Part shown: positions 47,361 to 61,199 of the stretch, piece by piece
How positions within the stretch are numbered: position 1 is the first letter of the stretch
How the letters are laid out: the number at the start of each line of letters is the position of its first letter
DNA from: Phoenix dactylifera
Taxonomy: Eukaryota > Streptophyta > Magnoliopsida > Arecales > Arecaceae
Length of the DNA: 64,000 nucleotides
NCBI RefSeq assembly: GCF_009389715.1
Contig: NC_052404.1
Location: 2,906,738 to 2,970,737 of the forward strand
Direction: 5' to 3'
The notes under the pieces: model-generated
Database searches by the model: none
Seen by the model: the letters and a program-made list of their open reading frames with translations, nothing else
Told to the model about the DNA's origin: nothing
Translations under genes and position numbers: made by a program

Positions 47361-50300
47361 TCATCTCCTCAAAAGCTTCATGATGTCGCCTACCAGATGG
47401 AAGGATCCCGTCACAAGAACCTGCGGCAGTCCAACATAACAAACCACTTTCAGAATACGGATTAAATTTCAAATTAGAGATATTCAATTTGTTCAGCTAA
47501 ATCTTAGCTGCATCTCAGAAAGCATGATGTGTAGATTTGTTGCGGCGTGCAGCCCAGCGCACCCCCCCCCCCCCCCCCCCCTCCTCCTATAGACAAATAT
47601 AATCAAAACCATGATATACAGGTTCCTAGCTCAAATTACGGCTGGCCCTCTTACCATACAAAAATATTTTAGCTGAGTCACATTCTTTTTACACCTTTTT
47701 AATTTTGTCCCGTTTTATGTGCATCAACAACTATTTTGAAATTTTAAGGGGAAGAGATCATGCCATCATTATTTTCTTCATTATCCCACAATTTTTATGT
47801 GAAAATTTTGCTGACCTAAAGAAGGGGGAAAGATTCTTGCCCTTGCTATAGACTATTAAATAATAGCCATGATCTCGTCTTAAGTGTGTCTGTCATTGAC
47901 CATAGGTTGAGTAGCTTTACCTGAAGTCGGAGCGAAGGGTTTTCTTTTGCACAGTCTCTTAACCATTTTATCGCCAGTGGCAACGACGGAATGACTGCAC
48001 TGGGAGCAAAATGTCTACCAGGAGGATCCCACTTTTCTAAAGGATCACCATTAAGAAATTCAGAAGATGGTGAATTCTCAAAGTTCTGAAACTTGCAGGC
48101 ATTGCCACTAGTTACATCTGAAAAGACATAAAGCAGAAAAATAGTGATACAGTTACAAGAGTTCTGCAAGTGACTTGAGTATCATGGATTGTGAAGGTTT
48201 ATTTTCTGATCACTTATAACCACTTTATTTCTGATAAGATCAATTTCACTCGTATAGCCAGTCTTGAGTCCTAACAAGCAATATGGAGATCACTATACAA
48301 GAAAAAAAAAAAGAACAAAAAGAGACTAAATATGCCACAATCTGTACAAGAAGCCCCAAACCAGGGTCAACAGAACCGGTATCAGGCACCATACCAGTTC
48401 TCTGGCAGCACGAGTCGGTACGAGCCTGCATCGTGCCGTGCCGAACCTGTACCGACAAAAGTGAGAGAGACACAGACCGTGGGAGAAAGAAAAAGAGAGA
48501 GAGAGAGAGAAGGGAGAGAGAGGGAGGGAGTGAGAAGGACGCCGACGCCTGGGCGGAAGGTTGCAGACTTCACTTAAAAATCACAAGTTTTTTGGTGGTC
48601 AAACCCCTATTTCGTTCGAAACAAGAAAACCGGACGCGGCCTCCCCTCCCTCCTAGGCGTCGGCCTCCACCGGCCCTCCGCTGGTTTTCCTCCTTCTCCC
48701 TCCCTCCCCCGCTCACTCTCTCTTTTTCTCTCTTTCCTTCTCCTTCTCCGCCTCCGGCAACAGTTTTCGTTTCCATTGCCGAAACCGTACCGGTGAGCCT
48801 TCGATACGGCTCGGAACGGCCTGAACCGTCCGTTTCGAGACGGTTCCGCTGACCCTGCCCCAAACTATTGCAATGAGTTGATCCCCCATCTTATTATCAT
48901 AAACAATACTCTCCAAATTAATTTGGAAATGAAAAAATAGCAAATGGATTTTATCTTCATTTTCAACTAATCATGAAAAAAAAGATTCAAGTTACCAAAA
49001 AGTAAGCATTTTGAGTATTGCATCGTGGCTCATAGGATGGTTTGAGAGTAAAGCAGATATGTGGGAATATAGGCAGGGATTCTACAGTTCCAGGATTTGA
49101 CATAATTGGTTGTGCACTTGTGCCAGCATATATGAGGTTAAAAAATGAATAGCCATAAGTTTGACTACTTATATTGCACACCAACATGCATTAAAATGTA
49201 AAACAGCCTGCATCTCGGACTATAAAATCAACACAGAAAAATATAACACCTATTCCATCCATTAGCTTGTCCCAAGTTCTTTGGAGGGTTGACTGCCACG
49301 ACACATCTGTTGAAGTATCAGGTGTCACTACTGATGCACCAGAATCAACCCTATGATATGTCGACAAGCTGGGCACAAAGAGAGCTTTTGAGAAACGGAC
49401 ACCTGCGGGAGATAACACAAATGTCAATAATACAATGGCTTCAGCAGGAAAAAAAAGCCTGAGGTTCATGTATAAATTACAACAACCAAACATAAACCAG
49501 AGTTGCACATTTCTGGAGTTTGGAGGAACTTTCAATATGCAATTTTTCTTTTTATATGCCATTCAAAATAAAAACATTAGTTAAAGTATCTAGTCACTAG
49601 TATATTTTATTCAAATACAAAATATGATATTTTCTTGTAAAAAAAAGTATCAAAATCTACATATACAGAATTTGGCAGTAGATGCTTGTTTCTGCAATTT
49701 GGATATTATGGAACATCTTATTTCATCATGTCAACAGGAGACTGGGCAATTTTAACAATGATAGGAACTTCTGAACTTCTGTGAGTTACACAAATAATAA
49801 CATGCCATTCTTCAAATAATAGCCAACAAAAATAAATATTATTGATGATGAAAGCTGGTAAATCTATACATTAACATTGTTATTGATTGCTTAGACCAGT
49901 TGAACTGTAATGTTTTCTCTTCCAATTGCATCCTTTGCCACATAACAATGGTAGATGAAGTCCTAAAAAAAAAAACGAGACTGGGTAAAACTTTTAAGAG
50001 ATAAGGGGTACATTGTCCTATTTGGTTCAAAATGAATTTATTTTAGTAATTTTGAATCTTTGATAATGAATAAGTGGACAAGTGTGGGATTTTTCAAGCT
50101 TGCTATCCTTTTCTCCAAAATTCAGTGATGGTGATACCATCATGCTAGTACTGACTCGAATATTTCTAAAAGTTTCTGCAAAGGTTCTTATGTGTAGGTT
50201 ATAGGAACCTTCCCCTCCTTATCTCCCGCTCATAACGTTTTCATCAAAAAAGAGGAGGGGGGGGGGGGTCCTTATGACTGTTTTTTTTCTGAAGCATTGA

Positions 50301-53300
50301 GAAGAGGCAAAGGGAAGGAACCAGGTTTTAAATATCAGTCCTGAACCCCATATATCGGTTTTGTCTTGGAATGGTACAGTACTGGTACAGTATCAATATA
50401 GTCAGTACATACCAAGACTCTTAAAATCAATAAAAATGAAAAGCAACTGGTAGGGTATCGGTACAGACTGTCAATACTGGCCGGAATAGACCAGTATGGT
50501 CCAATCAGTTTCGGCATCCTGAGGGTTGTACTAGTACCAAGTTTCCATTGGGACAGTACGCCGGTTGTATTGTCCCATTCTGATGGCATTTGATTCCTTG
50601 AAAGGAACAGTTGTGAGTTTTAAAATCCAGATTAAGAGGGCTAAACATTATGAAGAAAATGATCAAATCTATTAGTTGGTTGAGGTAATGAACCATGCCA
50701 TGTTTCCAATCTGAAAAAAGGAACCATGTCATGTTTGCTTCCATTCTTTCTGAATTAATCAAAGGCAGGGTAGAAAGTTCAATTTCAACTTTCAAGTTCT
50801 ACAGATTTAAGACAACCAGAAATATCTAATTCTGTTTTACTTTGTCTAGGAAATGGCCATATATTACAATGAAAAACTTGTGCCTTTGTTGGATTCATGG
50901 AATAGTCCTATGCAGGGTTCCTTTATTATCTGTTTCCAACTAATGAAAAAAAAATTCAAATATATATGTGGGTTGATAAAGGCCACTACAGAGCCCATTT
51001 ACAATCTTCAGTTTTTTTGGGTTGACGTCCAACTTCAGAGCATACTTTGACAATAGTTCTAGTGATATAGCATAAATATCCAATATCTTGTTCTCAGTTT
51101 GTGCTGATGTACTCAAAATATTTCAATTACATGTCCCAACAGCACACAAGTTTTCTCAATCCTAAACATGGTCTGAGAAAGAAAAATATTGGCCCCGAAT
51201 TTAGAAGGTCAAAACATGCTATATGTATTCGACATAGTTAAAAAAAACATTTGAAATATTGCAGGTCACTTTTCTGAGAGTTGATACCACTTGAAGCACA
51301 AGTACTGATAAGCCTAGGAAGCAGAAGCTGAGGGTCCCTCATTTCCATGCAATTAAACAAAAGAATCTACAAAAGTAGTTCAACAATGCAGATTAGAAAT
51401 TCATACTTTGAAACAGAATGAAATAAAATAAATTATTGACATAATATGAAGAAGGATCTTGAAGTGTGCTGTAGAATAGACGAATACGACACCTTCTGTG
51501 ATATTTTGTCCGATCCATTACAATGCCTACTATCATTTTGAGAATTATAGTGCCCATAACATTCTTTGACAAGGTCATTTTTTATAGAATGCTGGTCATC
51601 TCTTATGGCATTGGAGAACCATCTTGCACAGACTTCCATGCTTTCAGGACTATGAGCACCATCCAAGTAAAATATCAAATCACCAGAATTTCTGTCCCAT
51701 TCTGACTTTAGATCAGATTTCTCTGGCTTGTCAGTAATGATTTGAGCTCGACCAGGAAGACTGGCACTAGAAAGGCCTCTTAGAAATGCTTCTGGTAACG
51801 CTGCCTCTAAGTCTTCCTGATATGATCATTAGATAGAAATCAGCTATAAAAAAAGTTAAATTACAGAAGTACTTAATATTTATAACTGATCATACTAAAG
51901 TGGCAGAATGTTCTGAAGCAATTTCCCACACGTACCATACTTTTTTTGTCATCTTAAGCAACATTGACCAAAATCGTTCATTTTGTATTCCTATCATGAT
52001 ATCAAAACCTTGGATACCCAGTTAAAATTTAATAATTAAAATAGACATCTACAGTTTTACCTGATGCAGAATTTTTGGTATTTGCAGAACCTTACTAAGG
52101 GATCCATGATTACTGATGTGGCGTATATTCGTCAATCTGACCTTGGTAATAGGACGAAGTGATGACCTTGGCATAAACTGTCACGCCCCCGCTTGCGCGG
52201 GGCACGTGAGGCACCCAGTGCCCACATGGGAGCCACATGAGGAGGGAACACGGGACTTTCCTGCCAGATATTGTCCGGTTCCAGGGCTTCACGCAAGCGT
52301 CCTTCACCCTTCCCCGGTTTTGTCTTCCACCTGCGGTAGTCAACCAGCCAATCTTAGCAGCCAATGAGTCACCAGCCACGGTAGTCAACCAAAGGGTTGA
52401 CCTCAATGTTTACCAAGGTGTCAACTTGAACCGTCAAGCCAATTAGAGCGAGCTGGCCGACCAGCGGTAATATGCGATGTCTCCAATTCAAGCGTATTTA
52501 ACCGCCATGAAATTGTGACTCCGCCAATTGAGGGGTGGTTACGGCTCGTCCCAAGCAGACTGATCATGAATCCATGATCAATGTAGTTATTATTCTCCAC
52601 GTGCACAACGTAAGGATTGTTACTGAGCAATTAAGGCTCACTTCCACCTTATTCGGTAACAAATGTCAGCTCTCTTTCTATATCGGGGGCCACAGGAGGA
52701 CCTCCAGGCACGTCTTTTCAAAGCTCTCACACTCTCTCCACCCTACGACTCTCAAATTTCTCCCTATTCTACCAAAATCGACCGACTTAAGCATCGGGGA
52801 GTCCCCCCACAAGACATACTTCGGCAAGTGGACTTTCTTTTTTAATTTCAGGTTAGACACAGAACACCAAGAGAGTTCCTCCAGCTGAACTCTTTAGCTC
52901 GGAGCCGACCTCACTGCTTCACCACGGTCTTCACCCGACCTCAGCAATTCAGCTCAGATTTTGGCGGCAACCATTACCATGTTGTCATTAGGTGATGCAA
53001 TTATTGACATGATATCTGGATCATAATTTGTAACATCCTAAGACTATTTTGGAAATTATCAAATCTCTGCCAGTTTGATATATTAGAAACAATTTCCTCT
53101 GTTGGATATTCATAAAATGAAAGTTAAATAATATCGACATATAGTTGCATAAAAAAGAGACCCATCCATCAGGTAAATGTCATTAAGAGTCAGGAAAAAG
53201 GAGCTCAGACACATCTGCCAAGTGCACAGAGAAAATCTCAAGTTTCTGTATCATTAAAGTGGAAATAAGCAACCAAAACTAATTACCACCTCATTATGAA

Positions 53301-56300
53301 TAATCTGGAGGGTGACTTTCTTCATTTAATAGCGTTCTAATCCACTCAGCAGATCATGCAATAGGATTGTGATTCTAAGTTGATGCTTGTTGTTAACATT
53401 CTGCATTAACTACTTAATAAATCATACTTTGCAGGTAACCATGATCTAGATGAGACCTCTTTATTGTGGTGCATGAAAAATAACTAAACTAGTGGCCTTT
53501 AATGCAGCAAATGATAAGGCTAGCTTTTAACTTCTGCACTCCAAATTTCAAACTAAGAAGAAAGCACTCTGTTTTATTCTAGGTATCATATTTAACCTGG
53601 AAGGTATTGATCTTCTAAACTTCAGTATTATGTTCTTTATTTTCAATTACCACATAGTAGCAAGTTATCCTATTTTCCAACAGATTTCCGTCAAGATTTT
53701 ATTATCAATGAGCTATAAGTTTTCTATATTATGGAAGTTAGTCATAAATAAATACAATGTCCACAAAAAGGTCAATAAGGACTCAGGTTTCTTACAGTTA
53801 CATTTGAAAGAAGCTCTGGATGCCCAGTTCTTTGAAGCCAACATTTGCAAAGAGCAACAGCAAGACCAGCATTAATGAACTGGTGGTCTCCAGCTGAGCC
53901 AAGCTTTAATCCATGCAGCATCTTGGAATCAAGTGGCGATGCTACTCTCAGAGGAATCTGCACTTAGTGAGAATGGACGCATTATGTATGGCCTTATTTT
54001 CGCTTCAAATTGAAAATAAACTTGGCAAGATTAAACTTGAGGAAATAAATTTCATGAATAACAAGATCCAAGTATTTGTAACAATATACTTTGAGCATGT
54101 GATCTCCTAGGAAGTACTATATTTTATGAAGTAAATCAGTATTGCACCTTAATTCCAAAGTTCTATAGTAATTAATAATCTCCAAAAGAAGAAAAAATGG
54201 TCTAGTAACCGAACTAAGATACGTCATCTTGGTACCGGGCCCGTACCGGTAACAACCTATCACCATGTCAGTACGCCTGGTATGGGGTCCCCTTCGGCGT
54301 ACAAAGTGTCGGTACACCTTCCGTACCGCATATCGGTACTAAATTAGTACAGTACAGTACGTCCCATATTGTTCGATTCGGTACGATACGTTCCACACCA
54401 TTCAATTCGGTATGGTACAACGAACCAAACTATATAATCCATGTAGAGGCAAATGTAATTACCTTTAATGTGGATGCGCTCTCCTGAAGAGCAAACATTG
54501 CCTCTGGAAGTTGGGGGGCCGTATATGCAGGAACATTGGACTTCATGTGCAGGGAAGACATCAATGTTTTTCAGAAAATTCTTGAAATGAAGACTACATA
54601 ATTGGATAGTAAAAATAGGAAAAAAGGTAGTAGATAATCCATCTTGAGGTACCAGCTTCTTGCCAGTGTTAGGCACTATGCTGACAAGAGCTTACCTTAA
54701 AAATCCCAGCCTTTTCTGAAGCAATTTTCTCAATGGTATCTCCTGCATGTAAATTAATTGTCCATGCTTTTGATTCACATTAAAGTCTTAATACAGTAAC
54801 TTAAAGTCTTAATACAGTAACTTTCTGAAAATAGAATGGATATGGCTGAAGACAAACAAAGAATCAGCACAAGAAATCCTAAAGGTCTAATTACACAATT
54901 ACAGCAGAAGACTTGATCAAAAGCTTCCACTAGCACCAGGTATCATGATCAAGCCCAAATCTAGCCAAATAGAAAAACAAAAACAAGAAAAAAAAAAAGA
55001 GAAAGGAACTATCAAGAAACACATTAGAGCGATAACAAAATTTAGGATCAAATTCCACTTTTACCACTACAGAGAAGGAACACAGTTAGTATCATAATAC
55101 AAAATTCTCTTCAAGTGATGACTAAAGAATAAGGGAGTGATGCACCTTTAACAAATCTCTTACCACCAATTCTCCAGTCATCGGGTAGGGTATTTTCTTC
55201 TTCTTTTTTTCACTTTTTACTTTTTTGAGGGTGAGGGTGGGGGGTGGGGGTGTTGTGGTTCTGTTGTTTTGATCTTTCCTATGAGATCTTAACAGAGGCA
55301 CTGCAATATTTACGCCCAAAGATGTTATTCCTAGTGATGGCACTAACTGGTGTACTAGTGCTTGGTTTTGGTATGGGACGGATACAATTAGGGCAAATTT
55401 TTTTGTTGGACAAAGGTAATGGAGAAGATTTTGACACTGAACCACGTTCATAACTTGACATCTTGGCCTCCTAATTAGCATCCTGCATAATAAAGTGCAA
55501 TTCACCTTTTGCAAGAACTTTGCAAAAAGAAACATGAAGTTGATCCAGCATGTCAAAGAAATATGAATAAAGATAAGAGACTACTGGGGGATATGTTCCC
55601 CAACCAAAGTTTAAAATACTGCCCATACCAGCCCTGTATCAGTGAGTTCATATCCTGATACAATCAGGAGCCAGTAATGCAGGTGAACCAGTAGCAGGGC
55701 AATCTGACTCAAGGTGCATTGAGCTTGACTTGTAGCTAACCCAATCCAGCAATGCACTGAATACTCCCACTTGGGGAGGGGTATTTGAGGGTTTTAATGT
55801 TTGTTGTTCACCATTTCAAAGTGGGAACAAGCATAGTGAGAAGCAAAATCCCTTTGTTAATTTTAATTCCATGTCTTCTAGGAAACATAAAGCAGTATGG
55901 TTCATCAAATTGTCAATTGTTTTAAATGATTTTCAGTAACCTAATTGCATTTCAATTGTTAATTTAGTACATATATGTTTTCAACATATTTTAAGTTGAG
56001 TTATGTGACTTTATGTAATAAACTAACAAAGCAAAAAACTTCAATGCATCAAAACCATGCCTAGGCCACTTAAAGTGATACTCTTATCATATTGCTTACA
56101 GAAACATATCAATAAGAAAAAAAAACAGAAGACAAGAGAAAATGCAAAAAAAGTGAATTTTGGAGGCCAAAATAGACAATACCAGGAGCTTACTGGTCAT
56201 CTCAAGGGTACATATCAATATCCTTTTTGTTGCAGCACATGGTATGATGCGTATTGTACCCAACCTTGGTTGATACAAGGTAAGCGTGCTATTTTTTGAA

Positions 56301-59300
56301 CCTTGATCTCAACAGTTCTTATGGTTGTGTATTAAGAGGAATTTAGGTTTATGGTTCCTTCTCAAATGAAAAAAAATATACTTTGACAGAAGACGGAGCA
56401 TCATTTAGAACTTTTACAAGTGTCATAATGTCTCCAGGCATAGATGGAAGCTTTCTTCAATGGAGGAAGGAGCTCTTATCACTCGGATAACATGGACAAC
56501 AGTAAACGTTTTCACATATTCTGAAGTCCATAAGCCTAGATGGAGGCCAGCTCCAATGAAAGAGCTCTTAATCCTGATATTGATGGCTGTTTGTATGAAG
56601 ACGTAGACCCATTTGGCATCGCTTGGGTGAGAAGTATGGAGTGCTGTGAGCATTCTGAGTAGACATCTACTCATTCTGCATGAAGTTGCATATGCATGTG
56701 AGCATGCATGTATGTATGTAAGGTTTGAGAATAACACACATAGGGTTGAAAGATAAGAGCTTATAAAAATGTCAAATTCAAAGCTGGGGGGTTACAAAGT
56801 GGAAATCCAAGTCACTGGATATGATCTACAAGGTCTAATATGCCAATAAATGAAAAATCCTTTGTTTGAGAGAAGCTTGCCTCTCCATCAAGTTGTCCCA
56901 AATCTATAGTTTTAATAGGATAACTCAATATTTGTTTGTTCAGCTTTGAATTTACTAATGCGTGTAAACTCCTTGTTTTTCCACCTATGTGTGTTATAGC
57001 TCTACCCTCATGCTCGCACACATATAGATGCATGTGCGCATTTAAAAGCTTGAAATATTTCAAAGTTGTGCCTTTAAGAGCTTGAAATATTTCAAAGTTG
57101 TGCATTTAAGAGCTTGAAATATTTTAAAATTCAGGTGCAGATTTGGCCTAAAATGGTTTTTAATCTAAAACTCAAGCATAAGCCTAAATTTTTTGTTGGA
57201 TGAGGCCTTAACGCTGATTTGGCTGGCTTGAAGCATTAATGCCCTTAATATTATAAACTAAAAGATCACAGTACAGCAGAAAACTTAATTTTTTAGGCCC
57301 CAATGACACCGATACTGAGGCATCAGAAGAAAGTTCGTTCATGAAAAAATGAAGCAATAAGGTAAATTTGTTGCAAAAAAAAGGGGCTCCACTTGGAAGG
57401 AAGGATTTACCTAGTATCTCCATATGATCCATCCCAAGCGAAGTTATGCCACAGACAACAGGTTCCTTAACCTGAAAATTACAATTCAAAGAAGATCTTC
57501 ATGCTGTAGGTGAAGGAAAATAACAGAGTTATGCATAAGGCTGCAAGCAAATCAAGTCCAGTGAAAGCCTGACAAAAACATGACGGAAGAGTTCAGCCTG
57601 GGTGTAAAAGTGAATTTGTTTACTATTTATCTAAGCAAAACAGGTCTGGATTGCATAGAATTGGATATTGACTAACCCTACTTAATGAAATCTAGTATGA
57701 TCTTTATACAATATAGAAAAGGTAGAACCCTATTGAGCAAGGTTCACAATCTTATAAATGGACTCCATACTGGTAGCATGCTAGTACAGTATCAGGAAGC
57801 CCAGTATGGGGGGCAGTTCAGTATACCGAGACTCCATATGCCACCCATATCAAGTCTCGGTTCGATACTAGTATAGTACGGTCCACCCAGTATGAAGCAG
57901 TATGCAATGGCAAACCTTGCTATTGAGTATTAACATCACTCAACCCCTAGAAAATCTAAATTTGACTTCCTCAACCTATTCCTTCTCCCATTTAATTTGG
58001 GTTGTAGCCCAACATGAATGACTTGTTACCTAACTGGGACAAGCCTTGGTAATCCTAGTGTTTAGAAAAGAAATAATAAAGCAATGTTGCAGGAAATTTG
58101 TCTTCAATTAATAAAGAAACAAGAAAGACAAATAAATACCACATTTGTTGAGTCAAATCTTCCCCCAAGACCAACTTCAATAATTCCAACATCAACCTAC
58201 AAGCAACAATAATTCACCTTAACAACTGAACAACACAATGGGTAATTTAAAGCTAATATTACACTTAATTTGGTCAGATCAAGATCATTTATTAAAAGCT
58301 GTCATACTAGCTCTCAAATATAATAAGAAGCAGGCTTTAGTAAAATCTCACAGAAAATGATAACCAGCAGTAGAATGAGAAAAGGGACCCAGTTAATTAT
58401 GCAAAGACCTCAAGATGGTCACTCAGCTTAATTTCACGAAATCATCACTTATTGTAATATGTTATGATATATGTGTACACACACACACACATATATAGAG
58501 AGAGAGAAGCTTTTCTTGAAAAAAATGAGAAGTCAGAAAATTATATTTTTAACAAATTAGATCTCATTTACTTCCTGAAAATAGTTATATCAATTGTTAC
58601 AAAAATGATCATGATTACCTTTTTACTTTTACAAACTAACATTACATTGATGCAAAGTCCCAAAATTTTGAACTGAATTCTTCATTCTACATGGTTCTCA
58701 AATGAAACAAATCAACTTTTCACTTCCTGCATGTAATGCAGTGTTATACAGTTGTCTGCACTACCTAGCAACATTACCTAGTAATTTGACTATGAATAGA
58801 TAAACAGATATTAGTCTCGCATCTTTGCTTAAAAACAACTGTAGCATATTAGAATTTACATGACACATGCACCAACCAAACAACGAAGAGACACAGATCA
58901 CCTCATCTGTGAATAACCTAAAGATATGCTACAGAAACAACTTTGTTATATAATTTAAAGTTTTAAACCATCTTTCCCGATGTGAAAATGATAAATATGC
59001 ATGTTCCAGTACTGTATACCATATCCTAGAATTTTACAAACATGAAGTCTTTTTCTAATATACATCATTCTTTACTTCTTTCTGTTTATGCATCACTGGA
59101 AATTCATGTACTAACACATGTAAGAAACTCTAAACCATGAGTAACAATTACAACATTATAAAGAAAATAATTTATTTTAAAAAGTATTAATTCCAAGTTG
59201 TTATTTTGTGCACTTTTCTTACCATGGTAATATTGATACTTCAAGAGCACCATTGACTTACTTTAGCTTGAAACAGAAAAATGTTAATCCCCAAAGACAG

Positions 59301-60970
59301 AAGTTCATAACACTAGTTCAGGCAGATAGGTTCAAGAAGAAAAGAAATCTTTGCTACTTTCTAACAATGGTGCTGTAACATATCATTCATCTTTTCTCTT
59401 CCAGCCATATCAAACAATTTACTTCATAAACTTCTTTGAATGATCCGCAAGTCAGATTTCTTTCACATGTTCTTCAATATCCTTCACAATCTAAAGATAT
59501 TTCAGGAGTCAAGAAGATAATGCAGACTAAAATGATAAATGTCAAATCTTTCAATAAATACTTAGAAAAACTGCTTCAAATAATCTTAAACAGGACTATC
59601 AATCGACTGGATCCTGACCCAATCCATTCCAAATTCCACCCACCTTGGAAGGTCTGGTCAAAATTTCTAATCAAACAAGCCAATGGAAACTCAATCTAAT
59701 AACCAATCCAATAATTGGAACAGACTTGGGCTGGGCTCGAAATGACCGATAGTTATTTATATTTCATATAATCTAATAAGCACTATATTGGCATTATATT
59801 CATACATCCGTTTAAGGTCCCATGGTGAAACCTTACAAGATTTGAAAAGATAGGAAGAAGAGATCACGTGTTCTCTCTCCCAAAGTATATAGTGGACTGT
59901 CAGATCAGGCCATATTTTCAGATCAGAAATCCAATTTGTAACCTCATCAGGTTTCAATCATTTTTTGCCGATCCATCGAGTAACCAGTTCGGGCTTTCTA
60001 GATTTCAGATTAGATTCAGATCAAAACCATTCTGATCCTAACATGACAATAATTAGCATCCTAGTTCTAGAGGCCTTACACTTCCACCGGGAGGATTCTT
60101 GCTTAAGTGTCTTCTGACCAATTTGTCCAAAAAATTTTCTAAACAAAACACTGTTCTGGTTTGTGGTTTACCTATTTCAAGATGCTATCTTCTGAATACT
60201 GAATGTGCCAAATACACCAATCATTGCAATTATGGATGACGATAATGACATTGGCTAGGACCCTGGAGGGTTTAGGAAGGTTCAATTTCCACATTGCAGG
60301 CTAAATAAAGAGTTGACTTATATTTGTCCATTTAGGCAAAGCAAAAAGGAACAAGCTTAGTATCTCTATAAACTGCACTAGGGAAATAATGGTCAGAAAT
60401 GCAAAGTATTAAAAGAAACAATAGTGATATCAAGGTTCACAATCTTGGTACAAGACCCCAAACCCATATCATCTTGGTATAGTGTCGGTACGCACGGTAC
60501 AGAGGTCGGTTTGGTGTACCAAAACTTGGTACATCCCCCATATTGCATACCAGTTCGGTACCTATATGGTACGGTATTGCCCGGTACGCACCGGTATGGA
60601 CCGGTACGGAACAAAAGATTAAAAAAAGCCACTATTATCAGGATAAATTTAAATTCACTAATATAATTAATTTGATCCAAGCAAAGAAAAAGTTCCACTA
60701 CTTTATAGTGATTCAAAAAAACTATAGCATTTGGCAAACTTATCATTTGTCCAAATTTGCAACTACTAGTGAATCAGCCCAAAAATCATAAGTAATATTT
60801 ACACTTAAAACTTTCACTTAGATTTTGTAAGTGCAGTTCATCATGCATATTCCTCTCTACCCCAAACAAATTTTTGTACAGTTAACCTTTTCAGACAAGA
60901 ATATCTTAAATGCTAACAAAGTGAGAAAGTGAAATAGTGGAGGCATCGGCAAGTCATCCCCAGCTTTCTC
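47361..60970 (-). CDS. FPGS: Folylpolyglutamate synthase, 3' exons (5' end not found)
   Basis: Adds glutamates to tetrahydrofolates (ATP + folate-Glu(n) + Glu), retaining folates in plastid, mitochondrion or cytosol. Exons, 5' to 3' on the - strand: 60970-60887, 58196-58140, 57471-57411, 54742-54696, 54540-54463, 53957-53796, 51816-51493, 51366-51288, 49402-49250, 48117-47921, 47420-47361 (stop TGA). They join in frame to about 433 codons. Motifs: [151 protein letters not shown] and [19 protein letters not shown]. The N-terminal third, including the ATP P-loop, is missing here and probably lies past 64000. The 53796 donor could instead be 53802 (two residues shorter). Introns hold many GGTAC-type repeats. 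Confidence 0.92.
47562..47581 (+). repeat. Poly-C tract (20 C) in FPGS last intron
   Basis: Twenty C residues lie between CAGCGCA and TCCTCC, about 140 bases from the last FPGS exon. On the transcribed RNA this is a G run with quadruplex potential. Confidence 0.75.
48345..48880 (+). repeat. Long copy of the GGTAC-type dispersed repeat in FPGS intron
   Basis: Parts in order: AGAACCGGTATCAGGCACC, GAGTCGGTACGAGCC, CCGAACCTGTACCG, a GA-rich core (48465-48535), a GC-rich CGGACGCGGCCTCC segment, a CT-rich core (48690-48750), then CCGTACCGGTGAGCC and CGGTTCCGCTGACC. The order matches the hexokinase-intron copy (7426-7885) and the copy at 61790-62350. Confidence 0.6.
50257..50268 (+). repeat. Short poly-G tract (12 G)
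   Basis: A run of 12 G after AGAGGA, in an FPGS intron close to a short GGTAC-type repeat copy. Confidence 0.7.
50335..50590 (+). repeat. Short copy of the GGTAC-type repeat in FPGS intron
   Basis: Contains GGTACAGTACTGGTACAGTA, GGTATCGGTACAGAC, GACCAGTATGG and TACTAGTACCAAG within about 250 bases, without the purine/pyrimidine core of the long copies. Ends are estimated. Confidence 0.55.
52179..52980 (+). mobile_element. LTR-like insertion in an FPGS intron
   Basis: A GC-rich block starts TGTCACGCCCCCGC and ends near TTTTGGCGGCAACCA, strikingly different from the AT-rich intron around it. The interior has many hallmarks of a gypsy-type plant LTR: repeated GGTAGTCAACCA words, TATATCGGGGGCC, CCCCCCACAAGACATACTTCG, and ACCTCAGC/TCGGAGCCGACC near the end. 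No internal domains follow, so it is a solo LTR or a small non-autonomous element. No target duplication could be matched. Confidence 0.45.
54215..54425 (+). repeat. Short copy of the GGTAC-type repeat in FPGS intron
   Basis: Very dense in the motif: GGTACCGGGCCCGTACCGG, TCAGTACGCCTGGTATGG, GTCGGTACACC and CGGTACTAAATTAGTACAG. It ends about 38 bases from the exon at 54463-54540, so it sits close to the exon's 5' splice donor on the - strand. Confidence 0.65.
57041..57133 (+). repeat. Short tandem repeat, about 36-40 bp, 2.5 copies
   Basis: The phrase GAGCTTGAAATATTTCAAAG (first copy AAAGCTTG) with TTGTGC(C/A)TTTAA repeats three times in an FPGS intron. The GAAATATTTC centre is a palindrome. 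Confidence 0.75.
57740..57925 (+). repeat. Short copy of the GGTAC-type repeat in FPGS intron
   Basis: Opens with AAGGTTCACAATCTTATA and holds CATACTGGTAGCATGCTAGTA, GATACTAGTATAGTACGG and CAGTATGAAGC. The opening AAGGTTCACAATCT is shared with the 60432 copy, and in reverse with the end of the 61790 copy, so it may mark a true element end. Confidence 0.6.
58464..58507 (+). repeat. (CA)n/(TA)n/(GA)n microsatellite
   Basis: A short ACACACAC, ATATAT, AGAGAG compound run in an FPGS intron. It gives a spurious short open frame. Confidence 0.7.
60432..60612 (+). repeat. Short copy of the GGTAC-type repeat in FPGS intron
   Basis: Begins CAAGGTTCACAATCTTGGTA. It holds GTCGGTACGCACGGTACAG, GTTCGGTACC, ATGGTACGGTATTGCCCGG and TACGCACCGGTATGGACCGG, ending GGTACGGAAC. 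This is the best-preserved short copy, with both the opening word and a dense interior. Confidence 0.68.
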
Positions 60971-61199
60971 CTGCAAAAAAAAAAAAACATCCAAGATAAG
61001 TGTTTCATTTCCTTGTATGTTTCTTAAATTGTTCATCTAAATTTAAAAGTTTTACACTTCAGAAAACAGAGATATAAATTCAAAGCTGTGATCATTGCAT
61101 GTCATCCAGCAGACAGTCGAACCATCTTCAAATGAAGAATAGTAGAACAAATTACATTTAAATCGAAAGCAGTTCCATTTTCAATTTAAATAAGGGTGT

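Noticed and set aside
48283..48852. 189-codon + strand frame
   Set aside because: It lies wholly within an FPGS intron and coincides with a dispersed GGTAC-type repeat with purine and pyrimidine tracts, so it is not a gene.
52061..52112. Possible extra FPGS exon on the - strand reading [13 protein letters not shown] before a good GTAAAAC donor
   Set aside because: The available acceptors give lengths of 34 or 52 nt, which would shift the frame. The neighbouring exons already join in frame without it, and the peptide matches no part of the family that I recall.
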